DNA from: Ensifer sesbaniae
GTDB taxonomy: Bacteria; Pseudomonadota; Alphaproteobacteria; Rhizobiales; Rhizobiaceae
Assembly: GCF_013283665.1 (NCBI RefSeq)
Contig: NZ_JABEKU010000003.1
Location: 254,029 to 318,028, forward strand
Reading direction: 5' to 3'
Length of the DNA: 64,000 nt
The notes under the pieces were generated by a model. The model had not been told where the DNA came from. It was given only the letters and a program-made list of their open reading frames with translations, and made no database searches. This document shows positions 18,858-28,498 of this stretch, piece after piece; the first letter of the stretch is position 1; every line of letters starts with the position of its first letter. Made by a program: the position numbers and the translations under genes.

Positions 18858-20074
18858 GAAACGGATTTCAGCCGCTTGCCCTCTGGGTCGTGGTTGATGA
18901 GCGGCGCAATGTCCTTGGTCCAGGCGGAGACGGCGGGCACGCGCGTGCGATCGACACGATAGGCGAATTTCTTCGCGACATCGACGATTTCCGACAGCAG
19001 CCCGTCCTGCAGCCGCGTCGGGTTGAGGCCGAGGCCTAAGAACTTCTCATTGTGGACGACGAGTTCGTTCTCGGCCGCTTCCTTGCGCGGGTTGGGCAGC
19101 CAGGCGATCTGCGCGCCGGTGATCGCAGCGATCATCTCGGCAAGGTCGCGTACCCGGTGGGTCTCGGTCATCTGGTTGAAGATCTCGACGCGGCTGCCCC
19201 GGGCCGGCGGGTTCTTCAGCGCCAGCTCGATGCAGCGGACCGAATCCTGGATGTGGATGAAGGCGCGCGTCTGGCCGCCGGTGCCGTGCACCGTCAGGGG
19301 ATAGCCGATCGCCGCCTGGATCAGAAAGCGATTCAAGACGGTGCCATAGTCGCCGTCATAATCGAAGCGGTTGATGAGCTGCGGGTGGCGGCGCGTCTGT
19401 TCGGTATGGGTGCCCCAGACGATACCCTGGTGCAGGTCGGTGATCCTGAGGCCGTCGTTCTTTGCGTAGAACTGGAACAGCAACTGATCCAGGCACTTGG
19501 TCATGTGATAGATCGAGCCGGGATTGGAGGGATAGAGGATCTCCTGGCTGACGGTCTCGCCGCCCATCGTCTCGATGCCAACAGGCAGGTATCCCTCGGG
19601 GATCGCCGCGCCGACGGTCGAATAGCCGTAGACGCCCATGGTGCCGAGATGCACCAGATGCGCATCGAGCTCGAGCTCGACCAACGCATTCAAGAGATTG
19701 TGCGTGGCGTTGACGTTGTTGTTGACCGTGTAGTTCTTGTGGCGGTCGCTCTTCATGGAATAGGGCGCGGCGCGCTGTTCGGCGAAATGCACGATCGCAT
19801 CCGGGCGCTGTTCGGCGAGCCAGTTCTTGAGCAGTTCGTAGTCGCGGGCGAGGTCAATCAGATTGAAATGGATGCGGCGGCCGGTTTCGGCGTGCCAGAT
19901 ACGGGTGCGCTCCTGGATCGAGTCCATCGGTGTCAGCGATTGCACGCCGAGCTCCGTATCGATCCAGCGGCGGGAAAGATTGTCGAGGATGTGGACATCG
20001 TGGCCGGCATCGGACAGGTGAAGGGCCGTGGGCCAGCCGACGAAACCGTCGCCGCCGAGAATCGCAATCTTCAT
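18854..20074 (-). CDS. sqdB: UDP-sulfoquinovose synthase SqdB
   Basis: 406 residues. It makes UDP-sulfoquinovose from UDP-glucose and sulfite, the committed step of the sulfolipid SQDG, which can partly replace phospholipids when phosphate is scarce. The Rossmann motif is GGDGFVGWPTALHLSDAGHD (residues 7-26). The catalytic Thr and Tyr-x3-Lys lie in LGTMGVYG and IYHMTKCLDQLLF. LSRRWIDTELGVQSLTP is typical of SqdB. It is the first gene of the sqdBDC operon, which points away from ybgC. Regulation by a PhoB box is plausible, but none was clearly seen. Confidence 0.95.
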   Translation of the reverse strand: MKIAILGGDGFVGWPTALHLSDAGHDVHILDNLSRRWIDTELGVQSLTPMDSIQERTRIWHAETGRRIHFNLIDLARDYELLKNWLAEQRPDAIVHFAEQRAAPYSMKSDRHKNYTVNNNVNATHNLLNALVELELDAHLVHLGTMGVYGYSTVGAAIPEGYLPVGIETMGGETVSQEILYPSNPGSIYHMTKCLDQLLFQFYAKNDGLRITDLHQGIVWGTHTEQTRRHPQLINRFDYDGDYGTVLNRFLIQAAIGYPLTVHGTGGQTRAFIHIQDSVRCIELALKNPPARGSRVEIFNQMTETHRVRDLAEMIAAITGAQIAWLPNPRKEAAENELVVHNEKFLGLGLNPTRLQDGLLSEIVDVAKKFAYRVDRTRVPAVSAWTKDIAPLINHDPEGKRLKSVS

Positions 20075-20198
20075 GCACGCTCTCCTGATCGAGAAGGAAG
20101 TCCGTCACGTGATAGGATAGGATTGTGACAACGCTGCAATGCTTGCAAATGGCTTTTTGTTCCTGCACAGGAAACGGGAAATTCTTTCGGAGAAAAGC

Positions 20199-20654
20199 AT
20201 GTCCCTGATTTCGCTCGCAGGCGAACTGACCGAACATGGCCATCGGCTGATCCAGCGCGTCTACTACGAAGACACAGATTTTTCCGGCGTCGTCTATCAT
20301 GCCCGTTACCTGCACTTCATGGAGCGCGCCCGCACCGACTTCCTGCGGCTGCTCGGCGTCGAACAGGCGACGCTCGCGATCGAAGGCGACAGCGAAGGCC
20401 TGGTCTTCGTCGTGCATCGCATGGAGATCGACTTCAAGCTGCCTGCCCGCATGGACGACATCCTGACGATTACAACGGTCACGGAGAAGGCCGGTGGCGC
20501 CAAGATGGTGCTGCAGCAGGAGATCCGCCGTGGTGAGCAACTGCTGATCGCCGCCAAGGTGATCATCGCCGTCATCAACGGTCAGGGTCGGCCGCGGCGT
20601 TTGCCGGAAGCGCTGGCGTACAAGTTCCAACATGCGAAGGAAAGCGTGGGATAA
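20199..20654 (+). CDS. ybgC: Tol-Pal associated acyl-CoA thioesterase YbgC
   Basis: 151 residues of the hot-dog fold from the ATG at 20199 (MSLISLAGELTEHGHRLIQR), which has a CGGAGA site. The active-site signature is YYEDTDFSGVVYHARYLHFM (Asp and His in the thioesterase motif). YbgC acts on short-chain or phospholipid-related acyl-CoA at the inner membrane and is normally the first gene of the tol-pal operon. Here the Ku/LigD genes on the other strand separate it from tolQ by about 4 kb. Confidence 0.92.
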   Translation: MSLISLAGELTEHGHRLIQRVYYEDTDFSGVVYHARYLHFMERARTDFLRLLGVEQATLAIEGDSEGLVFVVHRMEIDFKLPARMDDILTITTVTEKAGGAKMVLQQEIRRGEQLLIAAKVIIAVINGQGRPRRLPEALAYKFQHAKESVG

Positions 20655-20682
20655 CCGGGGCTGCGCCGGGCAGAAGCGGCAT

Positions 20683-20763
20683 AGAGCATCCAGTTTTCAA
20701 GTGGAATCACTGAAAGCGGAGAAGATGCTCTCGAATCAAGTGCTGGAGCGTCCTTTGTGCGTT
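20683..20763. repeat. Two rhizobial intergenic repeat remnants
   Basis: AGAGCATCCAG (20683-20693) and its partner GATGCTCT (20724-20731) bracket a dyad around TCAAGTGGAATCACTGAAA, a palindrome common between rhizobial genes. Next to it, AAGTGCTGGAGCGTCCTTTG (from 20738) is half of the module A repeat seen elsewhere in the window, cut off at the ligD stop codon. Confidence 0.55.
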
Positions 20764-23358
20764 CTAGTCGGTCGCCTTCGCCCCGACCTTGTTCAGGATC
20801 TTCTTGGTCAGGGATTGGCGGATGCCGGCAAGATCCTTCCAGGGATCTTCGCCGCTTTCGATCCGGTCGAGAATATCGGCGATGCGGAAACTGTTGGCGG
20901 CTTTGAGGCCGGAAAGCTCATCCCAGCTGACCGGCGTGGCGACCGGCCCGCCGGCGCGCGCCCGGGTCGAGTAGGGCGCGATCGCGGTGGCGGCGCGTTC
21001 GTTTCTCAGCCAGTCGATGAAGATGCGTCCCTTGCGTTTGGCTTTCGACATGGTGGCGATGAACTTGTCCGGATCGCGTTCGGCGAAACCTTGGGCAAAG
21101 GTCTTGGCGAAGGCCTTGGCTTCCGGCCAGGCGGCGCGCGCCGTCAGCGGCACGATGACATGCACGCCCTTGCCGCCGGTAACCATGGGCATCGATTTCA
21201 GCCCGATCTCGTCAAGGGCGTCGCGCAGAGCGACGGCGGCCGCCTTCACGGTGTCGAAGTCGACGCTCGGGTCGGGATCGAGGTCGAAGACCAGCCGGTC
21301 GGGTGTCTCGAGCTTGTCGAAGCGCGATCCCCAGATGTGGAACTCCAGAGTGCCCATCTGTACCGCGGCGACTAGGCCCTTGGCATCGCGCACATACATG
21401 TAGCTTTCGGTCTCGCCGGAGCTTTCCTCGACGGGGACTTCCTTGATCTCGTCGGGAAAGCCGTCACTGGCATGCCTCTGGTAGAAGCACTGCCCCTTGC
21501 CGCCCTGCGGGCAGCGCACAAGCGACAAGAGATGCTCGGCCGCGTAGGGCAGCATCCGATCGGCGACGACTGCGTAGTAGCGGGAGAGATCCAGTTTGCT
21601 GATGCCCTGGCCCTCGAACAGGATGCGGTCTGGGTGGGTGATCCGCACGCCAAGGACGGTTTCGTCCGCTGCGGTCGATCCCCCCTTTGCGTTCGTTGCC
21701 TTCGAGGATTCCGCCTGGGACTTGCCTGAGGACTTCGTTGCGGGTTTCGGCGTTTCGAGTGTCACAGCCTTTGCCTCCTTGTCCTCCCGCAGCCCCTCGA
21801 AGGCGCCGTGGCGGATATGTCCATCATCGGTAAATTCGGTGAAATCGATCTCTGCGACCATGTCCGGCCTGATCCAGATCGCGTCCCTTGCGATCTCGCG
21901 CGGGACGCTCGCGAAGGGACTGGTCGCGCGACGGCGTTTGGCGAAAGCGGCCGAGAGCGTCTCCATGCGTTCCTCGTCGAAACCGGTTCCGACGCGTCCG
22001 CGATAGATGAGTTCGCCCTTGTCGAAGGTGCCGACGAGAAGCGAGGCAAAGGCGCGTCCTTTCTTCGTCGACGGCGAGTAGCCGCCAATGACGAATTCCT
22101 GGCGCCTTGTGCATTTGATCTTGAGCCAGCTTCGGGTTCGCTGATTGCTGTAGGGTGCCTCCGCCTGTTTGGCGATGATGCCCTCTTGGCCGGCCTTGCA
22201 GATGGTCGAGAAGACTTCCGGTCCGTTGCCGCGCACGTGTTCGCTGTATTGAATGGTGCTGGATGGCGGCAGGGATCTGAGCAGCCGCTTCAGTGTCTCC
22301 TTCCGCTCGATCAGCGGCAGGCGGCGCAGGTCGCGGCCGTCGAGGTGAAGCAGGTCGAAGGCATAGAAGCGTGTCTCGCCGCCGCCTTTCAGGGCCTTCT
22401 GCAGGGCGGAGAACGATGACCCCTCCTTGGACACGGCAACGGCCTCGCCGTCGATAAGCGCAGACGTGCAGTCGAGTTCCGCCAATGCCTTGGAGATTTT
22501 TTGGAATTTCTCGGTCCAGTCGAGTCCGGTGCGCGTGTGGCAGATGGCCTTGCCGCCGCCGATGGCTACCACCAGGCGATAACCATCGAACTTGACCTCG
22601 TTCAGCCAAGCGTCACCCTCTGGCGCCTCCGAAACCAGCGTTGCCAGTTGTGGCTTCTGAAAAGCGGGTGGCTTGCCCTTGGCCGATCTCTTCGGCGGTG
22701 TGTCGACCGCGCCCACCCTCAGATTCGCGGCTGTACTTTTGTCGGATGCCCAGACGTGCTTCCTGCGTTCGCCCTTGCCGGCGGCGATCTCATCCATGGT
22801 CCGGCCGGTGGTGACGCTCGTCTGATGGTCCTCCAGGAGAGTTTCACCATCGTCGGAGGCGGCGTCATCCCCCTCCTTGATGAGCAGCCAGTTCTCGCGC
22901 TTCTCGCCGGAGCGCGGCCGCATGCGGACCAGTGCCCAGCCGCCATGCAGGCGCTGGCCATGAAGTTGAAACGTCAGCTTGCCTTCGCGCAATCCCTTCT
23001 CGGGATCGTTTTCCGGTTCCCACCAGCCGGTGTCCCACAACATGACGGTGCCGCCGCCATATTGCTTCTCTGGGATCGTTCCCTCGAAATCGCCATAGGC
23101 AAGCGGGTGGTCTTCGGTTCGAACGGCGAGACGCTTGTCCTCCGGGTTGAGGCTAGGCCCGCGGGTCACGGCCCAGCTTTTCAGAACGCCGTCCCATTCC
23201 AGTCGGAAATCGTAATGAAGGCGTGTGGCGTCATGCTTCTGCACCAGGAAGCGCCTTTGGTTCGAGCGACTGCGACCGATCTTGCCCTTTGGTTCGCGGG
23301 TCTCGCGGAAATCGCGGCGTCTGTTGTATTCGGCCAGGGGATCGTGGTTGGTGGCCAT
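20764..23358 (-). CDS. ligD: Multifunctional DNA ligase D (LigD)
   Basis: 864 residues with all three NHEJ modules in the order phosphoesterase-ligase-polymerase. The 3'-phosphoesterase spans about 30-190 (QKHDATRLHYDFRLEWDG, TIPEKQYGGGTVMLWD). The ATP-dependent ligase has its nucleotidyl lysine in EVKFDGYRLVV near residue 250. The primase-like polymerase spans about 570-860 (KLDLSRYYAVVADRMLPYAA, RLVFDLDPDPSVDFDTVK with the metal aspartates). A low-complexity linker near 535-560 joins the last two. It trims, fills and seals double-strand breaks held by Ku. It starts 8 bases after the ku stop. Confidence 0.95.
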   Translation of the reverse strand: MATNHDPLAEYNRRRDFRETREPKGKIGRSRSNQRRFLVQKHDATRLHYDFRLEWDGVLKSWAVTRGPSLNPEDKRLAVRTEDHPLAYGDFEGTIPEKQYGGGTVMLWDTGWWEPENDPEKGLREGKLTFQLHGQRLHGGWALVRMRPRSGEKRENWLLIKEGDDAASDDGETLLEDHQTSVTTGRTMDEIAAGKGERRKHVWASDKSTAANLRVGAVDTPPKRSAKGKPPAFQKPQLATLVSEAPEGDAWLNEVKFDGYRLVVAIGGGKAICHTRTGLDWTEKFQKISKALAELDCTSALIDGEAVAVSKEGSSFSALQKALKGGGETRFYAFDLLHLDGRDLRRLPLIERKETLKRLLRSLPPSSTIQYSEHVRGNGPEVFSTICKAGQEGIIAKQAEAPYSNQRTRSWLKIKCTRRQEFVIGGYSPSTKKGRAFASLLVGTFDKGELIYRGRVGTGFDEERMETLSAAFAKRRRATSPFASVPREIARDAIWIRPDMVAEIDFTEFTDDGHIRHGAFEGLREDKEAKAVTLETPKPATKSSGKSQAESSKATNAKGGSTAADETVLGVRITHPDRILFEGQGISKLDLSRYYAVVADRMLPYAAEHLLSLVRCPQGGKGQCFYQRHASDGFPDEIKEVPVEESSGETESYMYVRDAKGLVAAVQMGTLEFHIWGSRFDKLETPDRLVFDLDPDPSVDFDTVKAAAVALRDALDEIGLKSMPMVTGGKGVHVIVPLTARAAWPEAKAFAKTFAQGFAERDPDKFIATMSKAKRKGRIFIDWLRNERAATAIAPYSTRARAGGPVATPVSWDELSGLKAANSFRIADILDRIESGEDPWKDLAGIRQSLTKKILNKVGAKATD

Positions 23359-23366
23359 GCTTCACC

Positions 23367-24215
23367 TCACGCGGATTTGCGCTGGCGAGACGGCGCCGGT
23401 TTGGACTTTGCCGGCTTCTTCCCGTCACCTGCTTCAAGGCTCTGCTTCAGCGCCGACATCAGATCGACGACATTGTCGCCGCGGCGTTCGGGACGCTCGT
23501 CCTCATCGACGGAAACGCGGTTCGACTTCCCCTTCATCTTGCGCTTGACGAGTTCGGTGAGTGCCGCGGTGTAATTGTCCTTGAATGCGGCGGCGTCGAA
23601 GGGCGCGGTTTTGCGATCGATGAGCGCCGTTGCGACGTCCAACAGGTCTTTTTCCGCTTTCTTGCCGGAGATGTCGGAAAACATCGGCTCCGCCTTTCTC
23701 AATTCATCGGCATATCTCAGCGTCTCGAGCAGCAGGCCATCGCCGCAGGGCCGGACCGCAACCAGGTATTCGCGGCCGCGCAACGTCAACTGGCCAAGCC
23801 CGATCTTCGATGCGGCTCTCAGAGCATCGCGAACCACACGGTAGGCGTCTTCGGCGAGATCGTCGGCAGGCACGACGTAGTAGGGCTTGTCGAAGTAGAT
23901 CGGCGAGATGTCGCAGGCGCCGACGAACTGCACGAGTTCGAGGGTCTTTTTCGTCTCGAGCTTGATGGAGTCCACTTCCTCCGGCTCGAGCAGCACGTAT
24001 TTGCCGGGCTCGTACTCGTATCCCTTGACGATATCGTTCGTGTCGACCGGACCAACGCCTTCGACGACCTTTGCGTGGTGCACCGGCTTGCCGGAGGGCT
24101 CGTGGATCTGGCGGAAAGCCACCTTTGCGCTGGCGCGGGTGGCGCTGAAGAGCTCGATGGGAATCGACACCAGTGAGAGCCGAAGCTGCCCCTTCCATAG
24201 GGCGCGCGCCGCCAT
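23367..24215 (-). CDS. ku: NHEJ DNA end-binding protein Ku
   Basis: 282 residues from the ATG at 24215 (MAARALWKGQLRLSLVSIPI), the bacterial Ku core that forms a ring around DNA ends. Typical segments are VAFRQIHEPSGKPVHHAKVV, VLLEPEEVDSIKLETKKTLE and YYVVPADDLAEDAYRVVRDA. The Lys/Arg-rich C-terminal tail (from about 215) is the variable LigD/DNA-interaction region. GGAGG lies before the GTG/ATG pair and favours the ATG. The start overlaps the stop of a small gene (TGATG), and ligD follows immediately, so all three form one operon. Confidence 0.93.
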   Translation of the reverse strand: MAARALWKGQLRLSLVSIPIELFSATRASAKVAFRQIHEPSGKPVHHAKVVEGVGPVDTNDIVKGYEYEPGKYVLLEPEEVDSIKLETKKTLELVQFVGACDISPIYFDKPYYVVPADDLAEDAYRVVRDALRAASKIGLGQLTLRGREYLVAVRPCGDGLLLETLRYADELRKAEPMFSDISGKKAEKDLLDVATALIDRKTAPFDAAAFKDNYTAALTELVKRKMKGKSNRVSVDEDERPERRGDNVVDLMSALKQSLEAGDGKKPAKSKPAPSRQRKSA

Positions 24216-24523
24216 CACCGGCCTCCACGCAGGCGCCGAATGCTCGGCGTATCTTCGACTATGGCCGATCGCGACCTGTCCTGGGCCAAAGCCCGCTCGA
24301 TATGGGCGATGTCCTCGACGGTGACGACCGGGATCGGGTCGGAAATGATCGCCTGCAGGACATCAGTCGACAGCACGCCATGGGCGAGAGCGTCCTCCAA
24401 TGCGGCCCGCGTCTCCCGCTCGGCCTTGAGCTCGGCATAAAGGGCAAGGATCAACCGGTCCCGCGGATCAAAATGCGGCGAGGAAGATCGTTTGTCGCGC
24501 TGTCGTGTCGTCGGCTGGCCCAT
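24215..24523 (-). CDS. Small unknown protein coupled to Ku
   Basis: 102 residues from the ATG at 24523 (MGQPTTRQRDKRSSSPHFDP). A charged N-terminus is followed by a helical stretch (RLILALYAELKAERETRAAL) and an amphipathic C-terminal part (PVVTVEDIAHIERALAQDRS). The frame is open back to 24736, but that part reads through the AT-rich divergent promoter region and is probably untranslated. Its stop codon overlaps the ku start (TGATG). No family is recognised. A role with Ku/LigD is inferred only from translational coupling. Confidence 0.55.
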   Translation of the reverse strand: MGQPTTRQRDKRSSSPHFDPRDRLILALYAELKAERETRAALEDALAHGVLSTDVLQAIISDPIPVVTVEDIAHIERALAQDRSRSAIVEDTPSIRRLRGGR

Positions 24524-24818
24524 GCCGAAGAAACGTGCCCGGCCAAGGTAAGTTCCGGCCGGCAGGTGATACTGCAAAGACACAGTACGGTAACGGTTGT
24601 TTAACCATAATGGTGTCTTAATCACTGCATCAGGATTTGTGCAGTGCACGTCATCCTTTGACCAAAATTGACGGCAAGAAGGCAACCTAAAGCTAATTAA
24701 GGTCGCGATGGTGCGATCCACGGCGGTGCCGGGCATTCTTGCAAACAGGACGTTTGGGCTACCCGGTCACGAGCATGAGCCGCTCTTGCCGGGTGTTTGG
24801 ATTCGGGGACTGAAGACG

Positions 24819-25541
24819 ATGGAACAGGTTGGATTGGCCGCTGCGACGCACGACGTGACCCTCTGGTCGCTGTTCATGCAGGCGGGCTTTGTCGTGAAGC
24901 TGGTCATGCTGGGGCTGATTTCCGCCTCGGTGTGGACCTGGGCGATCGTTGTCGACAAGACGCTGAACTACGGTCGCGTGCGCCGTCAGCTCGACAACTT
25001 CGAGCAGGTGTTCTGGTCCGGCCAGTCGCTGGAAGAGCTCTACCGGACTCTGGCCGACAGGCAGACCGCCGGAATGGGGGCGATCTTCGTTTCCGCCATG
25101 CGCGAGTGGAAGAAGAGCTTCGAGCGCGGCGCCCGGTCGCCGATCGGCCTGCAGATGCGTATCGATCGCGCCATGGACGTGACGCTCGCCCGTGAATCGG
25201 AATCGCTGGAAGCGCGTCTCGGTTCGCTCGCAACCATCGGTTCGGCCGCACCCTTCATTGGCCTCTTCGGTACGGTCGTCGGTATCATGACTTCGTTCCA
25301 GGCGATCGCCGGCTCGAAGTCGACCAACCTCGCGGTCGTGGCGCCCGGTATCGCCGAAGCGCTGCTCGCCACCGCGATCGGCCTGCTCGCCGCTATCCCG
25401 GCGGTTATCGCCTACAACAAGTTTTCGGCCGACGCCGGCAAGCTGTCGGCACGCATGGAAGGATTTGCCGACGAGTTCTCGGCCATCCTGTCGCGGCAGA
25501 TCGACGAGAAGCTGCAGAGCCCGCGCCAGGCCGCGCAATAA
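24819..25541 (+). CDS. tolQ: Tol-Pal system protein TolQ
   Basis: 240 residues from the ATG at 24819 ([20 protein letters not shown]). Three membrane segments: about 20-42, 135-158 ([20 protein letters not shown]) and 170-192 ([20 protein letters not shown]), the MotA/TolQ/ExbB signature region. With TolR it forms the proton-driven motor that energises TolA and the constriction of the outer membrane at division. A longer frame from 24708 is open but lacks family residues. tolR starts 26 bases after. Confidence 0.94.
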   Translation: MEQVGLAAATHDVTLWSLFMQAGFVVKLVMLGLISASVWTWAIVVDKTLNYGRVRRQLDNFEQVFWSGQSLEELYRTLADRQTAGMGAIFVSAMREWKKSFERGARSPIGLQMRIDRAMDVTLARESESLEARLGSLATIGSAAPFIGLFGTVVGIMTSFQAIAGSKSTNLAVVAPGIAEALLATAIGLLAAIPAVIAYNKFSADAGKLSARMEGFADEFSAILSRQIDEKLQSPRQAAQ

Positions 25542-25567
25542 TCGCCAGAGATACGGAGACCACGCTG

Positions 25568-26020
25568 ATGGGTATGTCGGTTGGCGGAGCCAAGGGTTCG
25601 GGCGGCGGACGTCGCCGCCGCGGCGGCAAGAAGGCCGTGATGAGCGAGATCAACGTCACGCCTTTCGTCGACGTCATGCTCGTGCTGTTGATCATCTTCA
25701 TGGTGGCGGCGCCGATGATGACGGTCGGCGTGCCGATCGACCTGCCGGAAACGCAGGCGAAGGCGCTCAATTCCGATACGCAACCGATCACCGTCTCGGT
25801 CAATCCTTCCGGTGAGATCTACCTGCAGGAAACGCCGATCGCGATCGATGAAGTCGTGCCGAAGCTCGAGGCGATCGCCACCACCGGCTATAACGAGCGC
25901 ATCTATGTGCGCGGCGACACCAATGCCGACTACGGCACGGTCATGAAGGTCATGGCCCGCATCTCCGCCGCAGGCTTCAAGAATCTCGGCCTTGTCACGC
26001 TGCAAGAACAGGAAAAGTGA
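25568..26020 (+). CDS. tolR: Tol-Pal system protein TolR
   Basis: 150 residues of the ExbD/TolR family. A Gly/Arg-rich cytoplasmic N-terminus (to about residue 24) precedes [20 protein letters not shown], the single membrane helix with the essential Asp (in FVDVML) that carries protons. The rest is the periplasmic domain (for example [20 protein letters not shown]). It works with TolQ and TolA. tolA begins 9 bases downstream. Confidence 0.94.
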   Translation: MGMSVGGAKGSGGGRRRRGGKKAVMSEINVTPFVDVMLVLLIIFMVAAPMMTVGVPIDLPETQAKALNSDTQPITVSVNPSGEIYLQETPIAIDEVVPKLEAIATTGYNERIYVRGDTNADYGTVMKVMARISAAGFKNLGLVTLQEQEK

Positions 26021-26029
26021 TCGTCCACG

Positions 26030-27109
26030 ATGAAGGGCAGTCTCGCTACATCTGCTGTCCTCCACGCCATGGTCTTGACCTGGGCGCTGGTGTCGCTTGG
26101 CAGCCCGGCTGACTTCCAGGTCGCCGACGTCGAGGCTTTGCCTGTCGACATCGTTCCCTATTCGGAAATGACCCAGGTTCAGCAGGGCGACAAGAAGGCG
26201 CCGAAGAAGGAGACCTCGTCTCCGGTTCCGACCAAGCGTCCGGAGACGAACCAGCCGGCCGAGAACGTCGGCGACAACGACACCGACCTGAAGACGCCGC
26301 CGACGCCGAACGCCAAGCCGTCGAAGAGCGAAGCCCAGGCCTCGCCGCAAAAGAACGAAAAGCCCGAGCCGACGCCCGATCCGGTCGAGCAGGAAATCAA
26401 GAAGGTCGAGGAGGCCAAGCCTGCTTCCGAACCGGCGACCGAGGTCGCAGCCCTGCCGGAACCCAAGCAGGAAGTGAAGCCGGAGACGAAGCCCGACCCG
26501 ACGCCCGCCGAAGAAAAGCCGGCCGAGAACCCGGAAGCCGAAGCGCTGCCCGAAAAGGTGCCGACCCCGGCCGCAAAGCCCAAGGTCGAAAAGCCGGCCC
26601 AGAGTGCCAAGACGCCTGAACGCAAGAACGAGGCAACGCCGAAGGAACAGAAGAAGGCGGCGTCCACCGAAGAAAGCAAGTTCGACGCCGACGAGATTGC
26701 CGCCCTGCTCAACCGGCAGGATCCGTCCGCCGGTGGCGCCAAGCGCTCGACGCAAGAGGCGGCTCTCGGCGGCAAGAAGACGATCGGTGTGGGCCTCAGC
26801 GCCAACGAGATCGACGGCGTGAAGGGTCAGATCCAGGGCAACTGGTCGCTGACACCAGGTCTCACCGGCGTTCAGGAAGTCCGGGTGACGATCAAGGTCC
26901 AGCTGGATCCGGCAGGCAACATCGTCGGCACGCCGGAAGTGACGGCAACCGGCGGACCTGAAGGAACGCGTCGCGCTGTCGAAAGCAGCACGCTGCGTGC
27001 GCTCCGCCGCTCGTCGCCGCTACAGAACCTGCCACCTGAAAAATATGATGGCGAAAAAGGATGGAATACCCTCGTGCTGAACTTCGACCCCTCGGAATTC
27101 GCACTCTGA
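26030..27109 (+). CDS. tolA: Tol-Pal system protein TolA
   Basis: 359 residues. An N-terminal membrane anchor (MKGSLATSAVLHAMVLTWAL) is followed by a long Pro/Glu/Lys-rich periplasmic arm (about 45-230; PEPTPDPVEQEIKKVEEAKP) and a C-terminal TonB/TolA-like domain (about 255-359; NEIDGVKGQIQGNWSLTPGL). It transmits TolQR energy to Pal and TolB. The low-complexity arm is typical and does not indicate a frame error. tolB starts 78 bases later. Confidence 0.92.
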   Translation: MKGSLATSAVLHAMVLTWALVSLGSPADFQVADVEALPVDIVPYSEMTQVQQGDKKAPKKETSSPVPTKRPETNQPAENVGDNDTDLKTPPTPNAKPSKSEAQASPQKNEKPEPTPDPVEQEIKKVEEAKPASEPATEVAALPEPKQEVKPETKPDPTPAEEKPAENPEAEALPEKVPTPAAKPKVEKPAQSAKTPERKNEATPKEQKKAASTEESKFDADEIAALLNRQDPSAGGAKRSTQEAALGGKKTIGVGLSANEIDGVKGQIQGNWSLTPGLTGVQEVRVTIKVQLDPAGNIVGTPEVTATGGPEGTRRAVESSTLRALRRSSPLQNLPPEKYDGEKGWNTLVLNFDPSEFAL

Positions 27110-27187
27110 GCTGCCGGGATTGGAACCCATGCCGGATAGCCAACACACCGCACAAACCCTTCGTATTAAGCTGAAAGGCTTGTCTCA

Positions 27188-28498
27188 ATGATCAAGGTCT
27201 CTCTTTTCCGTGCCCTGATGGTGGCCGCGGGCATGTTCGTCGCCTTCGTGGCGGCAACGCCGGCGAACGCCGTCGTCGAAATCAACATCAACAAGGGTAA
27301 CGTCGAGCCCCTGCCGATCGCGATCACCGACTTCCTTCAGGGCGAGCTCGGTCAGAAGATCTCGGACGTGGTCGCCGCCGACCTGAAGCGGTCGGGCCTG
27401 TTCGCGCCGATCAACAAGAGCGCCTTCATCGAAAAGATCAGTAATCCGGACGCCACGCCGCGCTTCGAGGACTGGAAGGTCATCAATGCGCAGGCGCTCG
27501 TCACAGGCCGCGTGACGCAGGAAGGCGATGGCAGGCTGAAGGCCGAGTTCCGCCTGTGGGATACGTTCGGTGCCCAGCAGATGACCGGCCAGCAGTTCTT
27601 CACCCAGCCGGAAAACTGGCGCCGCGTCGCCCACATCATCGCCGATGCCATCTATGAGCGCGTTACCGGTGAAAAGGGCTATTTCGACACCCGCGTCGTC
27701 TATGTCGCCGAAAGCGGCCCGAAGACGGCGCGCAAGCGTCAGCTGGTGATCATGGACCAGGACGGCTTCAATGCCCGTGCGCTCACCAATTCCAACGACA
27801 TCGTTCTGACCCCGCGCTTCTCGCCGAACCGCCAGGAAGTCACTTACATGTCGTTCGAAAACCAGCAGCCGCGCGTCTATCTGCTGCAGCTCGAAACCGG
27901 ACAGCGTGAAGTCGTCGGCAACTTCCCCGGCATGACCTTCTCGCCGCGCTTCTCGCCGGATGGCCAGCGCGTCATCATGAGCCTTCAGCAGGACGGTAAC
28001 GCCAACATCTACACGATGGACCTGCGCTCGCGCACGACGACGCGCCTCACCAACACCGCCGCGATCGACACGGCGCCGTCCTATTCGCCCGACGGCAGCC
28101 AGATCGCCTTTGAAAGCGACCGCGGCGGCCGCCAGCAGATCTACGTCATGGGCGCCGACGGCTCCGGCCAGCGCCGCATCTCCTTCGGCGACGGCTCCTA
28201 TTCGACGCCGGTCTGGTCTCCGCGTGGCGACCTCATCGCCTTCACCAAGCAGTCGGGCGGCAAGTTCTCGATCGGCGTGATGAAGACCGACGGTTCGGGC
28301 GAACGCATCCTGACCACGGGCTTCCACAACGAAGGCCCGACCTGGGCGCCGAATGGCCGCGTGCTGATGTTCTTCCGACAGAACGCCGGTGCCGGCGGTC
28401 CGCAGCTCTATTCGATCGATCTGAGCGGCTACAACGAGCAGGCGATCCCGACGCAGGGCTTCGCATCCGACCCGGCCTGGTCGCCGCTGCTCGAGTAG
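27188..28498 (+). CDS. tolB: Tol-Pal system beta-propeller protein TolB
   Basis: 436 residues. Signal peptide [20 protein letters not shown] with likely cleavage after ANA near residue 32. The N-terminal alpha/beta domain (about 35-165) is followed by a six-bladed WD40-like propeller with repeats such as [38 protein letters not shown] and [20 protein letters not shown]. The soluble periplasmic protein binds Pal and is released by TolA. The length is standard. Confidence 0.95.
   Translation: MIKVSLFRALMVAAGMFVAFVAATPANAVVEININKGNVEPLPIAITDFLQGELGQKISDVVAADLKRSGLFAPINKSAFIEKISNPDATPRFEDWKVINAQALVTGRVTQEGDGRLKAEFRLWDTFGAQQMTGQQFFTQPENWRRVAHIIADAIYERVTGEKGYFDTRVVYVAESGPKTARKRQLVIMDQDGFNARALTNSNDIVLTPRFSPNRQEVTYMSFENQQPRVYLLQLETGQREVVGNFPGMTFSPRFSPDGQRVIMSLQQDGNANIYTMDLRSRTTTRLTNTAAIDTAPSYSPDGSQIAFESDRGGRQQIYVMGADGSGQRRISFGDGSYSTPVWSPRGDLIAFTKQSGGKFSIGVMKTDGSGERILTTGFHNEGPTWAPNGRVLMFFRQNAGAGGPQLYSIDLSGYNEQAIPTQGFASDPAWSPLLE

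Noticed and set aside
24524-24736. Upstream extension of the Ku-coupled small protein
   Set aside because: This part reads through an AT-rich divergent promoter and is unlike the rest of the protein; the inner ATG at 24523 is more plausible.
26150-26750. Low-complexity Pro/Glu/Lys stretch as a sign of frameshift
   Set aside because: It is the normal periplasmic arm of TolA.
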